In this document: one piece after another, positions 1 to 11,484 of the stretch
How the letters are laid out: each line of letters starts with the position of its first letter
How positions within the stretch are numbered: the stretch's first letter is position 1
Assembly (NCBI GenBank): GCA_030411725.1
Contig: MU839829.1
Location: forward strand, 992,001-1,056,000
Direction of reading: 5' to 3'
DNA length: 64,000 bases
Source: Echria macrotheca
Taxonomy: Eukaryota > Ascomycota > Sordariomycetes > Sordariales > Schizotheciaceae
The notes under the pieces: model-generated
What the model saw: only the letters and a program-made list of their open reading frames with translations
Told to the model about the DNA's origin: nothing
Databases searched by the model: none
Position numbers and translations under genes: made by a program

Positions 1-2800
1 CCCCGCACGAGATGTTGGATGTACCGGGTACCTCGAAGCCTCCCCGCCCCTTTCTAGGAACAACCAGGTTTTTTCTCCTTTTTTATTATCGAACACAGTC
101 TAACAACCCATGATGCTAGATCCATGCTGGCCTCATCTGAACTTTGGGCCAAGAGCAATTACACTATAATCCTCGAACGGCGGCTTTTTTTAAACCACAC
201 AGCCTCCCTACCGGCTCCGTTCCCGTGGCATTGTCCCGCTGGTCCCGTGTCAGCAGCGATGCGAAGCTGGGGCGAAATGTGAAACACCCAGGACGCCCTA
301 TGAGCTCATAGCAGCCCCCAAAGGGGTCCCTTACACGTTATCGTCTAAACCCCTGATGCCAGCTCTTTTGCTACCTGCAGGGCGTACTCATTTGGGATCC
401 GACCTTGGAAAACGTCTACTTTTTGCCACCCGAGCCGGCCGGGGGGACCCCTATTCCAGAAGCCGACGAAGCCGCCGTGGAAGCCTTGTAGCAATTAGGG
501 GCAAGGCAGGGCGGTGCTTGCCATGCTGCTGCACGCATGCCCAACAAACTGCATGGATGATGGGTTTTGTGAAGAATCCCATGTCTCAATTGTCCATGTT
601 GTGGATTCCGGAGGACCCTTGATTCAGCCACCCTGCTCCGAGAACTGGGACCACACAGTTGTACCCTTATTATTCATTCACCTTGTGACAAGCCTTGGCT
701 GATACCGGACGAATGGGCTACGCCTCACTTTTACACCCCCCATGTTTTCCAGAGACATGGTCCTCGCACTTCGCACTGTCTTCCTTTCGAGGATGGGATT
801 ACACGGGTTTGAAGTCCGAGTCGTGGACAATTGCATCACCAATTACACAGTACACGGGCACTGACGACGGCGAGATAGCTCTCGCCTCGTTGGGACTTCC
901 TGGTTTTTTTTTTGTTCGGCGTTTTTTTAATCTTACCTCTTATTCACAGTACATATGGACCCTGGTCACCTTTCCTTCTCCTTTGGGCTCACGCCCTCGC
1001 CCCGTTTCGCACTGTCAAGCTCATCATACCTTGCATTTCGCCGCCTTGATGCCTCACTTGCACTTGCACTTGCCTGCCGGCTCATCGGTTACGGGCACAC
1101 AGGGACAGATGCACGGCGTGACGGCCTAGGGCAATGCTATCTAGAGTACACACAAGCTTGATCTATGAAGAACGATAAAGTGCCGGCCGGCACTGAGTAT
1201 AGGAGGGAGTGTGAATAGCAATCATCGGAGAGAAGGTAAGAATCCAATGCGGCTCCGACGTCAGCCCGCAGCCTTGTTGCATGGGTGATACTACTCTCCT
1301 TGGGGCTGAACAGGCAAGGAAAGCTTGTTTCGGTTATCAGCCGATTCTGGGTGCTTGATGTAGTGGTACTGCGGCTCTAACTACGGTCTGGGGATCAGCG
1401 AGATCAGATCTTTGGGATAGGAGGAACGGTATTGGTACGGGCTGGCGAGCTGTGTTGATACAGATGGTAATACGGAGCTTTAGGGGGGTTATGGGATATG
1501 TGAACTAACAAAATAGACATCAGCACAACTGAACGAACGAACCCGTAGGGATATAGACACAAGAAATCTTGAGTGGGCATTAGAGCCCCGTAGACATTGA
1601 CTCCTTTTGGATGCTGATGTTTATAAACCATCATCCACGAAGTAGGATCCATGGGAAACCATGGAGATTAATCACACCAGATTCGCCCCTTTGGTAGCCA
1701 TGATATCTGACACTTGTATCCCTGGTATCTACGGAGCCGGCTCTCCCCCCGGAAAGAAACAATCTGTAAATAAAAAACTATCCTGGTGTAGATGTAAAGT
1801 GAGAATATGAATCCATGTATCACATAACCTCATCGAAAAAGAGAGAGAGACTAAAAAGTAGGTGTCGTTCTCAGCACCTTCCAGTGGGCGAGACACCAAG
1901 AGCTTTAGTGAGAAGCCTTGGGTTGAGCGGTATGGGAAAATATTACCAATTCGGTATATATATCATTCAGTCTCTGGACAGGCTAGGCCTTGAGATTTCT
2001 AGTCCAGAGGCAGAGAGGAATACATGGCATGGCCGCTTTCACGCTTTTCCCTTTCCCAAAATACGGGGTAAATCGTTCTCAGTGGTCAACAATACAGTTT
2101 CGCTTTTATCATTTCTCATCCTTTGGATCCAAAGTTGGTCAAAAAAACACGGCATGAGATTCTCATACAATGGGGAATGGGGGAAGGAGAAAGTAATTTT
2201 CTTTAGATTTAATCCTCCCAAAAGACTGTATTCTGACGCCAACTCTGCGTCTAGGAGAAAGTAAACAAACAAACCACAAGCTAGAAACAAGCAGGCACGG
2301 GAGTAACTCAAGAGAGAGTCGCAATGCTATACCCTGGTTAACTTAGTTTCACCCCTTCATTTCCTACAAAAGGACATCCCATTTCCTCACATTATACACA
2401 ACAACACAGCAACACAAACCATTCACAACCCGCCCAGACTGGATCCAAAATGGGGGGGAAGGGAAGTACATCGCAATCTATATACCCCGTAACCGTAACC
2501 ATAACCCTACGACATGGAAAACAAAAGAGAAAACCTGGGTGTCATGGCGCCGGAATTTTACTTGTCTACTTGACATGCTACCTACCCAAGATACACCGGT
2601 AGGACACCTGACCAAATACACAAACAATTGATGATATATCCTCCGCCCACCCTCCGCCCACCCTCTCCCATTCTCAACCCTCTCCAACTACACTTATTAT
2701 TGACCTGGTACTAACTAAACTAAGGTGAGGTAAGGTAAGGTAGGCTGAGACAACCTACCAGCCAAACTTACTACTCGTTGACCGCCCGACCTACTCAGTG

Positions 2801-2836
2801 ACTGACTGACTAACTGACTGACTGACTGACTGACTG
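2801..2836. repeat. (ACTG)n microsatellite
   Basis: A tetranucleotide ACTG tract of about nine units, with one interruption (TAACTG) near 2811. It lies in non-coding DNA. It is likely to vary in length between strains. No function is implied. Confidence 0.9.
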
Positions 2837-3404
2837 AGACAAGAACACATAAGAGCTCTCACTTTGTCTCTTCCCACATAAAGGAAGCCAACCCCCCCTG
2901 TTTTCCCCGACCTGATTTTTACTAGGTACTGTAGGGCCAGAGAGGGAGGCAGGGAAGGCAGTAAAGGAGATCGAGATTGGTATTTATTCCGCCTGCTTAC
3001 CTTACTATCTATCTATTTACCTACCCTGACTTGGGATCAGCAATACAGTGTGTTGTTTCTCTTTATCTACATGTCCAAAACTGTTGTTTGCCTTCTTCGC
3101 CGGACAGTGTCTGAGGAGATGATAGTGTTGGACTAAGTCTAGTGGGCGACTCCTCCGTAGAACGACTAGAACTAGGCAGGGCCGACGAGGTACGGGGTAT
3201 GCACAGAAACACACACAAAAAAAAAAGGTCGCCGGACGGGTGTGACAAGGTATGGCTATACCTTCCCTTACCTACCTAGATACTCTGTCATCACTCCCCG
3301 GTCTCCCAAGGTACATTTAAACAGAAGATGCTTTTCAAAGCATAACATAAACATAGCATCCGGAAAGAGAGAAGGAGAGTTACGACACAAATCTTACAAG
3401 ATAA

Positions 3405-3794
3405 CCAAAACAAAACAACCACCTTATGGACAACTCCTTAATAAACCCCCGATATCTCTCTATTTGTCACTCACCCACCCTACCTACTCACCGATCACAT
3501 ATAAATCCACTCCAGACAAAGCGGGAAAAGATACGCTTACCTACGGCCAGCGATACATCCGTCCAGAGAGACCGATAAACCTTGATGGAATAGCACATTC
3601 ACAGCCATCAAAACAAACAACCCCCCCTTACGGACAACTCCTTAACAAACCTCAACATCTTCTACTTGTCACCCACCTACCCATCCTACGGTTTACCTAC
3701 GCACCGATCACATATAAACCCACCCACCCCAAACCAAGCGTGAAAAGATACGCTAGGGTCAGCGACACATCCGTCCCATCCGTCCGGAGAAACT
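3405..3794. repeat. Diverged direct duplication, two copies of about 180-190 bp
   Basis: Copy A (about 3405-3580) and copy B (about 3608-3794) share the same order of blocks: an AAAACAAAACAACC-like start, then GGACAACTCCTTAA, then ACCGATCACATATAAA, then AAAAGATACGCT, then ACATCCGTCC, spaced about 200 bp apart. They differ by many substitutions and small indels, so the duplication is not recent. A plus-strand open frame (3242-3796) crosses both copies, and both encode PPYGQLLNKP. I do not consider that frame a proven gene. Confidence 0.8.
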
Positions 3795-4025
3795 AACACA
3801 GCTCAATAGATATCACTCACATTCACAGCCATATTTGTCCCCAAAAAATCCCATCCAACAAACTCCCATTATGCACGCCCGGGAATAGACTCATCTCTCT
3901 ACCTGACAAAAAACAAAAACACAATAAAATACACAACCTCCCCCGGAATCCCCACAGCATCACCCTCGACGAACAAACTCGCTTGCATTTCATTCCCCAT
4001 TCCCATTCCCAGCCATATCCGATAC

Positions 4026-7000
4026 CTAGAGAATAATAGCCAACTCAGCCCGATCAACCCCCTCCTCAACCAGATTCGGATAATAAGGCACCATAGCATC
4101 CGCCCCCTGCACATACGCATCGTTATACAGCCTCCAATACGGCGTCCGCACCTTGCGCGCCGGATGGAACAGCCCGGCCCAGACGTAATTCAGCACGAGC
4201 CCGGGACCGACAGCCATGCGGATGGCCTCGATGGCCTCGACGATGCGATCAATCACGTGCGGGCTCGTCTCGAAGAGGTTCGGATACAGCAGATTCAACA
4301 GGTGCACCATGGCGTCCTCGCAGCCGAGCCCCACGACGCCGAGCGCGATGTGCTTGACGACGCTGGCGGCCGTCTGGCGATGGACCTGGTCGCGGTCGAT
4401 CAGCGCGTCCTCGAGCAGCGGCGTGACGGCGTAGACGTAGTCCTTGGCCATCTCGCCAATGTACTCGAAGAGGAACGAGAGCGACTTGAGCACGCCGTTC
4501 TGGACGTTCAGCTCTGGCACGCGGTACTCGTTCATCAGTGCCGGCAGCACAGTGAAGGGCGCGCAGGTCTCGGCAACGATGCCGATGGCGACGGCCGTGT
4601 TAACACGGGACTGGCGCTCCTGCACGCGCAGGTTGTTGAGAAGCGTGGCGAGCACGTCCTGTGGACCGATGGCCTTGGCGATGAAGCCGAATGTGTTGTT
4701 GGCCGCGCGGCGGATGCCCTTCTTGTGCGCCTTCAACATGTCGAGGAGCTCAAAGCAGATACGCATCCACTCGCGCGCGTTGACGCTTTCCGGGCCGCGA
4801 TCCGCAATCCGGCCCACAAGATCGATCGTGTTTTCCTGCACCTTTTCGTGTCGGTTTCGCAGAATAGGCGTCAGTCGGGGAAGTAGGTCCTTGATCGGGG
4901 GCTGCATCTGGCTGATACCAACGACGGTGACGATGGAACGCAGGGCGCCCAGGATGGACCCGAGCACCTCTGGATACTCCTCGCCGAGGTATTCGTAGAG
5001 AACAATGCCGAGCTTGCCCATCAGGGCATCCTCGCCGCACTGCTTCATGACCATGGCGATGCGGGATACTAGGTCGGCCGCCTGCTGTCGCACCGTTGCC
5101 GACTTGTTATTCAACCGCCAGAGGATCGTGCTGACGATCTGGGGAAGGTAAGGCTTGCAACGCGTGCCGAGCGCGTTCACCACGGAACCAAAACCATTGA
5201 GCATGACAATGTCCTCAATGCTCTGCTCCTGGAACGAGTGCAGAATGCCGTCGATAAGTCGCTCCTCGAGCCGCTCGCCAATGTCGGCGGCTCCAAGAGA
5301 CGCCACGATCTTCTCGACGGTTTCGACGGTCATCTTACGATACGCCTCGCTCTCGTCCTTGAGGTTACCCACGATCCTCTCGAGAATCTCACTGACGCCG
5401 ACCTTTTGACCAATGTCAACCGTCGTCTCGACCACCTGGCGGTAATTCCGTTTGTCGAGAGCCATGCGCCGGACCCAAAAGCTCTTGAAAAACTCGTCCA
5501 ACACGTGTTCCTTGAGGTAGCCGGCTGTCACGCCGTCCGTAGCCGCGCACTGCGAGATGACTTTGAGGACCACCTTCTTCATTTCTTCATCCGGAGACGA
5601 GAACTCGCGGAGCAGAATCTCCATGATTTGACTCGTATAGTAGTTGGCATAGTCCTCGTCCATCAGGGGAATGATGTAGCCAACCGCTTTCAAGAACCCC
5701 GCCAGACCTTTTCCGCGCTGCTTGCGGGCTCCGGTCCACAGGGGGTTCAGAATATCATCGAAGCTCTCGATACCGTACGGGTTCGATGCTTCGGCCAGGG
5801 CGGCAATAGCAAGACTGGTGACGGTGCGCACCTTTGTCTGCTCGTCGTTCAGATTGGGCCCGATGCAGTCCACCAAGCGCTTTAGATGAGGTAGAACGGC
5901 GCATCCCATGAGAATGGGAATCTGCTGGACAATCTTGACACCGGTGTGGCGGGCCTGCCAGGATTTTTTGCTTCGGCACACGGCCTGGAGGAAAGGAAGG
6001 AGTGCGGGAATGCCGAGGGCAGAGGCCACCACGGCAAAGGCTCGAGCGGTTGTATTTCTGACGTACTCGTCTACGTGGTCGATATCCGGCCTCATGACGC
6101 TGATCATGGTTGCGAGACCTGCGGCTTTACTGAGATTGGAGATAATTTCACGACCCTCGACACGGGCGTAGTAGTCTTGGTCGATGAGAAGAGGTTCGAT
6201 AACGACCAGGATCTTGTGGACATAGGGGCGGACCATGTCATCGAGCTTGTAGAGAATGCGATCAATGACCTTGACCAGCAGATGGCGTTCCTGGTCTTCC
6301 AGCGTCTTCTCCATGAGCAGTGGGAGAATCTGGTTGAAGAGTGGCCCGGCGCCGAAGTTGCGAGCGTTGTCTGTGAGCTGTCTAAGAGCCGTCTTCCTCA
6401 TAGGAGGAGTTCCGTTCTTGACCTTCAGCAGCAAGCGCATGATTTTCCGCTCCTTGAGTTCCTCCACGCTAAGTTGATCCTCATCCGAGCCATCGGTAAG
6501 CTTGCCAAAGTAGGCCATATCCTCGGGTTTGAAGAATTGGAGATCGCCGACTCCAGGGATCTCCTTCGGCACTTGCTGGCCGCTTAGGCGAACACTGTCC
6601 GGATCCTGCATCATGAATCCAGTTGCCGGCGTTGGCGCCGTCATAAGCTTATGGGCGGGCGCCCGAACCGGCGCGTACCCGGGCGGCGGCTCGAGAATCT
6701 TGTAGCCTTCCTCGGGTCCCGGTAGCATGGCGTCCAGCTCCTCGTCGCTGATGGGGACATATCGACCCGCGTCCGTTCCGAATCCCGTCGCGAGAACAGG
6801 CACCTGAGAAGGATGCATCGGCGTGGCGAGGCCAATATTGCCGATAGGCGTGGCAGATGGCGCCTGATCCCATCTCGATGACTTCTTCTTTGCAGCCTCG
6901 CCTCCGAGCGGTGTAATGGCCGGTGCTTGATCCCACCGAGATCTCTTCTTGGATTCTGGCGCGGGGGTCGCTTCGTCCGTCTCGGTGGAGGCGACATCCC

Positions 7001-7676
7001 ATCTCTTCTTGCGCTTGCGACCGGCGGCGGCCGCCTCGGTCGAGCCGGCATCTTCGTTCTCTTTATCGGCAGCATCCTTGAGCGTGGGTTGGGTATCCTG
7101 GGTGGCGCCTTCTTTGGCCTTTTGCTCGATGGCGCGCTTCACTCGTTCCTCCTCTCGCTCGAGCTCCCGCCGCTCCATGATCTCGCGATAGCTCTCGCCC
7201 TCACCGGCGGCGCCTGCTTGGCGGTTAGCAGCGAACGGGTCTGCTCGTGTGGGTGTCAGGACGCGGTCGAAGCGGCGCTTCTGGTAGTCGGTCTCTCTGT
7301 CGGTGATGCGGTTGCCGCGCTCGCCGCGTCCCTCGAGCATGTCTTCCTCCTCGACGCCGGTGCCGCGCGCAAACTCGTCGATCTGGGAGCGAGTGGCCGT
7401 GTACTGGCCGACCAGGCGGCGGCCCGTGTCGGCATCCTGCATCTCGTCATCGTCGTCTCCGTCGGCGCCGGGCAGGGTGGTGTGGTAGCCGGAAAACTTG
7501 TCGCCATTCTCGCGCTCGTAGAGCTCAGTGTCCCAGATCTCGCCGAGCTTGGCCTTGGTGGACGAGTCAGCACGTTGGTTGGCGGGATCAAAGGTCCGAG
7601 AACCTTTCTTTGCAGCAGCGGCGGCGTTGCGCTCGGCCTGAAGCCTGCGAATCTGCTCGAATTCCGCGTCCGACAT
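4026..7676 (-). CDS. SF3B1: U2 snRNP splicing factor SF3B subunit 1 (Hsh155/Prp10)
   Basis: Core subunit of the SF3b complex of the U2 snRNP. It clamps the branch-site helix in the nucleus during spliceosome assembly. A single exon of 1,216 residues starts at MSDAEFEQIRRLQ, close to the usual family length. The N-terminal third is charged and holds three RWD motifs (about residues 227, 247 and 269, in KKRWD, RSRWDQAP and SSRWDQAP contexts), the ligand type bound by UHM domains such as that of U2AF65. The rest is the HEAT-repeat superhelix. The stretch homologous to the human mutation hotspots is intact: NTTARAFAVVASALGIP, QARHTGVKIV and DEQTKVRT, whose lysine is residue 615 by my count. The C-terminal GLFHPARKVR block is also present. 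It diverges from the UBE3D-like gene across about 350 bp. Identity is secure. Confidence 0.98.
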   Translation of the reverse strand: MSDAEFEQIRRLQAERNAAAAAKKGSRTFDPANQRADSSTKAKLGEIWDTELYERENGDKFSGYHTTLPGADGDDDDEMQDADTGRRLVGQYTATRSQIDEFARGTGVEEEDMLEGRGERGNRITDRETDYQKRRFDRVLTPTRADPFAANRQAGAAGEGESYREIMERRELEREEERVKRAIEQKAKEGATQDTQPTLKDAADKENEDAGSTEAAAAGRKRKKRWDVASTETDEATPAPESKKRSRWDQAPAITPLGGEAAKKKSSRWDQAPSATPIGNIGLATPMHPSQVPVLATGFGTDAGRYVPISDEELDAMLPGPEEGYKILEPPPGYAPVRAPAHKLMTAPTPATGFMMQDPDSVRLSGQQVPKEIPGVGDLQFFKPEDMAYFGKLTDGSDEDQLSVEELKERKIMRLLLKVKNGTPPMRKTALRQLTDNARNFGAGPLFNQILPLLMEKTLEDQERHLLVKVIDRILYKLDDMVRPYVHKILVVIEPLLIDQDYYARVEGREIISNLSKAAGLATMISVMRPDIDHVDEYVRNTTARAFAVVASALGIPALLPFLQAVCRSKKSWQARHTGVKIVQQIPILMGCAVLPHLKRLVDCIGPNLNDEQTKVRTVTSLAIAALAEASNPYGIESFDDILNPLWTGARKQRGKGLAGFLKAVGYIIPLMDEDYANYYTSQIMEILLREFSSPDEEMKKVVLKVISQCAATDGVTAGYLKEHVLDEFFKSFWVRRMALDKRNYRQVVETTVDIGQKVGVSEILERIVGNLKDESEAYRKMTVETVEKIVASLGAADIGERLEERLIDGILHSFQEQSIEDIVMLNGFGSVVNALGTRCKPYLPQIVSTILWRLNNKSATVRQQAADLVSRIAMVMKQCGEDALMGKLGIVLYEYLGEEYPEVLGSILGALRSIVTVVGISQMQPPIKDLLPRLTPILRNRHEKVQENTIDLVGRIADRGPESVNAREWMRICFELLDMLKAHKKGIRRAANNTFGFIAKAIGPQDVLATLLNNLRVQERQSRVNTAVAIGIVAETCAPFTVLPALMNEYRVPELNVQNGVLKSLSFLFEYIGEMAKDYVYAVTPLLEDALIDRDQVHRQTAASVVKHIALGVVGLGCEDAMVHLLNLLYPNLFETSPHVIDRIVEAIEAIRMAVGPGLVLNYVWAGLFHPARKVRTPYWRLYNDAYVQGADAMVPYYPNLVEEGVDRAELAIIL

Positions 7677-8024
7677 GGTGATGGCCGGGATACGTCGCGC
7701 TCATGACAGTATGGTATTCATCCGGGAGATGGCATTCCCTTTTGCGTTGCAAATGGCGGCGATGGGATGGAGCGGTGGTGTCGTGGTTGATGGATTGTTT
7801 TCGATTGGGATTCCACTCAAATTTTGACGGGGCGAGACCAGCACCGACCGTGCAGCGCGCCAGCAAGGCTGCAACGCTTGAAACCTGGTGGCGTCCAGAT
7901 AAAGCTGCACGCCTTATGTAAGCAACCAACGACCGACTTCCGTTTCTGTTTGTTTCTGCACGACTTTTCGAACCTGCACCTCAAAGAAAACTGGATTTTG
8001 CGCGACTATGGGCCTAACCTTCTA
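7677..8024. promoter_or_regulatory. Divergent promoter between SF3B1 and the UBE3D-like gene
   Basis: A 348-bp gap between two head-to-head start codons, so it must hold both promoters and both leaders. The plus-strand open frame runs upstream of the chosen start of the right-hand gene, but those residues do not look conserved. No specific factor site is claimed. Confidence 0.6.
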
Positions 8025-9538
8025 ATGGAAGATGAAGGCCCGACCATGGCGTCTGAAATTCTGATTTATGCCGAGCTGCTGTCCAACATCCGCCAAATCT
8101 CGCTCGCAGTGTCGCTTCCTTCACCCGTCGACAATTCGACCCGGGCATCGGTTGCAGCTGACGGCCTGACCTTTGCGGTCTGGCATCATGGCCACACTCG
8201 CACCCTCACACTGCCGGCAAAGGCAGCACTTGGCGCCACATCTCTCCCATTGCAGAATCGAGGCGCGACAACTCTTTCATGGCGTCTGCCCGTGAGCCCA
8301 GACGACTTGCCCCAGAGTCCGGTGTCTCAAGGTTCTCTGTGGTCGGCTACAGACTTGGACGCCGGATCTGGGGTCGCATGTCGAGCTTGCGGTGCTTCCT
8401 TGGTTCAACCCAACGCTGTCATCTGGAAGGATCTTCCTAGCGAAAACTGGGCCGAGATGATGGAGTTTTGGCATTGTCACAAGCCTGCTGTCGACCCTAA
8501 TCATTCGCACCCAGGAGCTGGTTCCGAAAAGGCGGACGAGGCCAGTCTCGCCTCTAGAGGTTATGGAGCATCTTCAGTCATATCGGCTCAAAAGGGTGTT
8601 GGCTTTGTCGACTTGACCACAATTCTTCTTGCCGAGAGCGATTGCGACGGGCTTACGGTGAGTTTCTATCCCCTGTTGTCTCTACGTGTGACCTCCGCAT
8701 GGGGCATCAAGAAGGTAGCCTGGTCGGCCGCAGGCCATCAATGGCGTGGATACCGATACAAATGCCCTAGATTAAGCTGTTCCATGTCCGTCTGACGGGC
8801 CGCAAGTCGCAAACGAACCTCACTCTGTGATGGTTTGTTTCGGCTTGTTGATATGGACTGACCTCTGTTTTTCACCGAATTTCTCTTTCAGTTTTAGAAA
8901 CATTCGGGATTAGATAAGGAACATACTTGTCACGAGTTGTTGATAGTGGTCAGCCAGTGCTGATTTTTTTCCAGTTTTCACATTCCCACTTTGCCCAAGG
9001 CTCCCCAAACCGGCAGGACTTGCCCGAGATACAGTCTCGGAGCCTCAATATTTTCTGCTCCTCGTGTCGTGCACAGCTTGGTTTCTTCAACTTCCGCACG
9101 GCTGCTGTCACTCTCCTAAAGTGGCAGATATCGTGTAAATCGGCATCTGGAATCCTTCCTGGGATCCCGGAGTGTCTTGCTGCAACTCTCACATCCACTA
9201 TATCTCGATCTGGCTCGGCCAAATCTCTGATTACCCCAATACCGGATTCCCAGGAAAAGAGCGACCAGGCAATCCATATCTGGGTGCTAAACAGTGGTAT
9301 TGTGTACTCATCCAGCGCCATATCGCAGTCCACGCCGGCCATCAAACTTTTGTACAAAGAAATCGGTCGGGAGCAGGCCGACCGGATGCTCGAGGACTTG
9401 AACTGCGACGCGCAAGAGATCAACCTGCCGGCGAAGGCCATCAGCTCTGTCCTTGATCATCTGGACGAGAGCAACATGATGCTACCAAGTACAGAGCGGG
9501 CACTAAAAGGGTGGAAAGTAGGGCTTTTGAAGAGATAG
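8025..9538 (+). CDS. UBE3D/Ipa1-like E2-binding HECT-like ubiquitin ligase, intron uncertain
   Basis: Proposed join(8025..8657, 8975..9538), about 398 residues, phase 0 at the junction. The family binds ubiquitin-conjugating enzymes and is described as a HECT-like E3. Supporting motifs are CRACGA and WKDLPSENWAEMMEFWHCHK in exon 1, then GVGFVDLTTILLAESDC. The last exon has IFCSSCRAQLGF followed by TAAVTLLKWQISC; the paired Cys motifs suggest zinc binding. The donor GTGAGT at 8658 is strong. The acceptor TTTTTTTCCAG at 8973-8974 restores the frame but makes a 317-nt intron. A short middle segment after CCCTAG at 8771 could code for IKLFHVRLTGRK, but I found no clean continuation from it. The start may instead be the ATG at 8046. 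The gene ends 121 bp from the end of OGG1, tail to tail. Confidence 0.8.
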
Positions 9539-9659
9539 TATATATAGATCGATAGGGTCCAGCCCGGGAACACCTCTCCAGTATACTCTCGCACCCGTTT
9601 TGTTGTTTACATATATCATACAGCCGATGTAATATATAACGTCCGTTCTTGACCAAGCC

Positions 9660-11129
9660 CTAGCTGGATTTTATCCTCTTACTTCGCCTCCGACCGTTGA
9701 CCTCTTCCACGATCTCTGGAAGGTTATCGCTGTCAACTTTCGCCAAACGTTCAATCTTGACCGACGTAACGCGTTTGCTTTTGGTACGAGACACCTCCAG
9801 GTCTACTTTTGTTTCAACGAGCACATCAACTCGGTTGCCCTGCTGTTCGGGCTTGACGACGGGTATATCGGCCACGGCCACAGTTGTAGCCTTTCGCTTT
9901 TTCGCCCGGGCGCCCGAGACAACGGCAGTCGACTCCTCAACCTCAACCTTGACCTTGGCAGGACTGCCGGAGCCACCCTTCCGGGCCCCGGAAGCCTGCT
10001 CCGCAAAGGACTTGAGATTGGCGGTAAACAGCACACTCTGAGCCCAGCCCGCCTGGGGCCCCCAGATCTTTCGGAAATGGTCACCCACAGCGTCATACAT
10101 GGCCTTGGAGAACGTCTTGGTCTTCCCGCCCTTGCCGAAGCTGTAGTCCCTCTGGGCGATCTGCCAGACGTGAGTGTCGACGGGGACCGCCTCTCCCCAT
10201 CCTAGTCCCATCAGACACACGCAGTCGGCAACTTTTGGTCCGACGCCCGAGAGTTCTAGCAGCGCCTCCTGTGCGGCCCTGTATGTCGGTGGTGGTGGTG
10301 GTGGCGGTGGTTGGTCATCTGCCCCTGGCTGTTTGTTTCCGTCATCGACATCTTGGAGAGCAGGACAGTCCGGATTCCGGAGGCTGCGCAGCCAGTTGTC
10401 TGGCCGCTGCGTCGCCACGATGCGTGCCGTGTCGGCGATGTACTTGGCGCGGTACCCGAAGCCCAGCTCTCGCAGGTGTGATTCCACCTTGGTGCCGCTA
10501 AGGGCGTCAGGTCGTGGGAAGTCGTGAAAGGGCTCGCCGTGGAGGGTTCCGATGTAGGGTCCGTAGTGAAGACAAAGCTTGTGCACCATCTGGCTGATGC
10601 GGGATATGTTGTTGTTGCTAGAACAGATGAAGGCGACGAGGGCCTCCCACGCGTCCTGGTTCAGGATGCGGATTCCGGTAAAAGCGGGCGCTCGTCGCGC
10701 AAAGTTGGCGTCGGAGGCTGTCCATTGCTCGTACAGCGTGGAGAGGGACTGGGATAGAGCAAAGTAGCTTCGTATCAGGGCTTCTGTATTGTCACCTCCG
10801 AGTGGTCTGGCGCTGCTCGCAGCTGAGGACTCGGGCTTGACTACAGCTGGTGATGGTGGTGCTGCTGCGGCTGCTGCTGGCTTGGTACTGGGCCAAGTAA
10901 CTTTGTAGTGGAGATGGGCAGGATCCTGCTTTAATGATAGGATACGGCCTTGGAGAACACAATGCCTGGAGGATATTCTTAGAATATAAAGTCTCTTCTA
11001 TTTTGGACGAGACAAAATAACAAACCATTCATCGTTGATCTTTTTCCATCGGAATGACTGGCCGCATCGAAGGGTAGTGTCGATGCAGAGCTCGGCCAGG
11101 CTCATCGGCAGCTTCCTCCACTCTGCCAT
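9660..11129 (-). CDS. OGG1: 8-oxoguanine DNA glycosylase/AP lyase OGG1
   Basis: Base-excision repair enzyme that removes 8-oxoguanine opposite cytosine in nucleus and/or mitochondria. Complement(join(9660..10965, 11026..11129)) gives 469 residues, with one 60-nt intron in phase 2. The intron is set by the conserved N-terminal block: LRCGQSFRW and NDEW join to HCVLQGRILSLKQD. Middle motifs are RILNQDAWEALVAFICSSNNNI and GFGYRAKYI. The helix-hairpin-helix GVGPKVADC carries the catalytic lysine (K279 by my count). PVDTHVWQIAQRDY carries the catalytic aspartate (D298). Between the core blocks, at about residues 254-261, is an unusual run of eight prolines. The C-terminal tail is basic (KKRK, RRRSKRIKSS) and suits a nuclear signal. 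The gene is head-to-head with U2AF65. Confidence 0.95.
10285..10316. repeat. GGT/CCA trinucleotide tract coding for polyproline in OGG1
   Basis: The plus strand reads as a run of GGT units with one GGC interruption. On the minus strand this gives consecutive proline codons in OGG1, immediately before the helix-hairpin-helix region. Trinucleotide tracts can change length without breaking the frame. Confidence 0.85.
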
Positions 11130-11484
11130 GTCTGCGCCGCCATAAAGCAGTTACACTCTGGACTACGGCAGACTATGTCGGGAACCACTTGCGTGTAAAC
11201 CAGGCCAACAGAGATGAATCTCACCAAAATTGTCTGTTCACATGCGTGGCGGACCGTTGCGGTTGCCACTCAGCTGGAATTACCACAGGAATCGCGGCAA
11301 GGGCCATGTGGGGCTAGTCCCAAAGCGGATAGGCCCCAAGCAAGCGGCCAAGGGAGCCGTCGAAAAAGTTCCAGCCTCGCGACAGGCCATTTCTAGGCAA
11401 TTGCTGCATCTCTTCCAACACGCCGACTTGCCTAGGTGCACAAATCCACATCACATATAATACCGCTCCCAACCCGCAGCCACG
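11130..11484. promoter_or_regulatory. Divergent promoter between OGG1 and U2AF65
   Basis: A 355-bp gap between two outward-facing start codons. No other coding sequence is visible in it. It must contain both promoters and both 5' leaders. No specific element was identified. Confidence 0.6.

Larger units (their letters stand above)
1..4025. other. Intergenic region downstream of SF3B1, no supported gene
   Basis: No reading frame here has a recognisable domain or credible coding texture. The open frames are short and overlap on both strands. The region is comparatively AT-rich and carries simple repeats: an ACTG tract near 2801-2836, AGGTA-type repeats near 2722-2745, and a diverged direct duplication near 3405-3794, listed separately. 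The right part probably contains the 3' UTR of SF3B1. A short spliced gene cannot be excluded by eye. Confidence 0.6.

Noticed and set aside
4164..7706. Long plus-strand open frames (240, 215, 213 and 259 codons) opposite SF3B1.
   Set aside because: They mirror a highly conserved minus-strand gene and arise from its GC-biased third positions. None shows a family motif.
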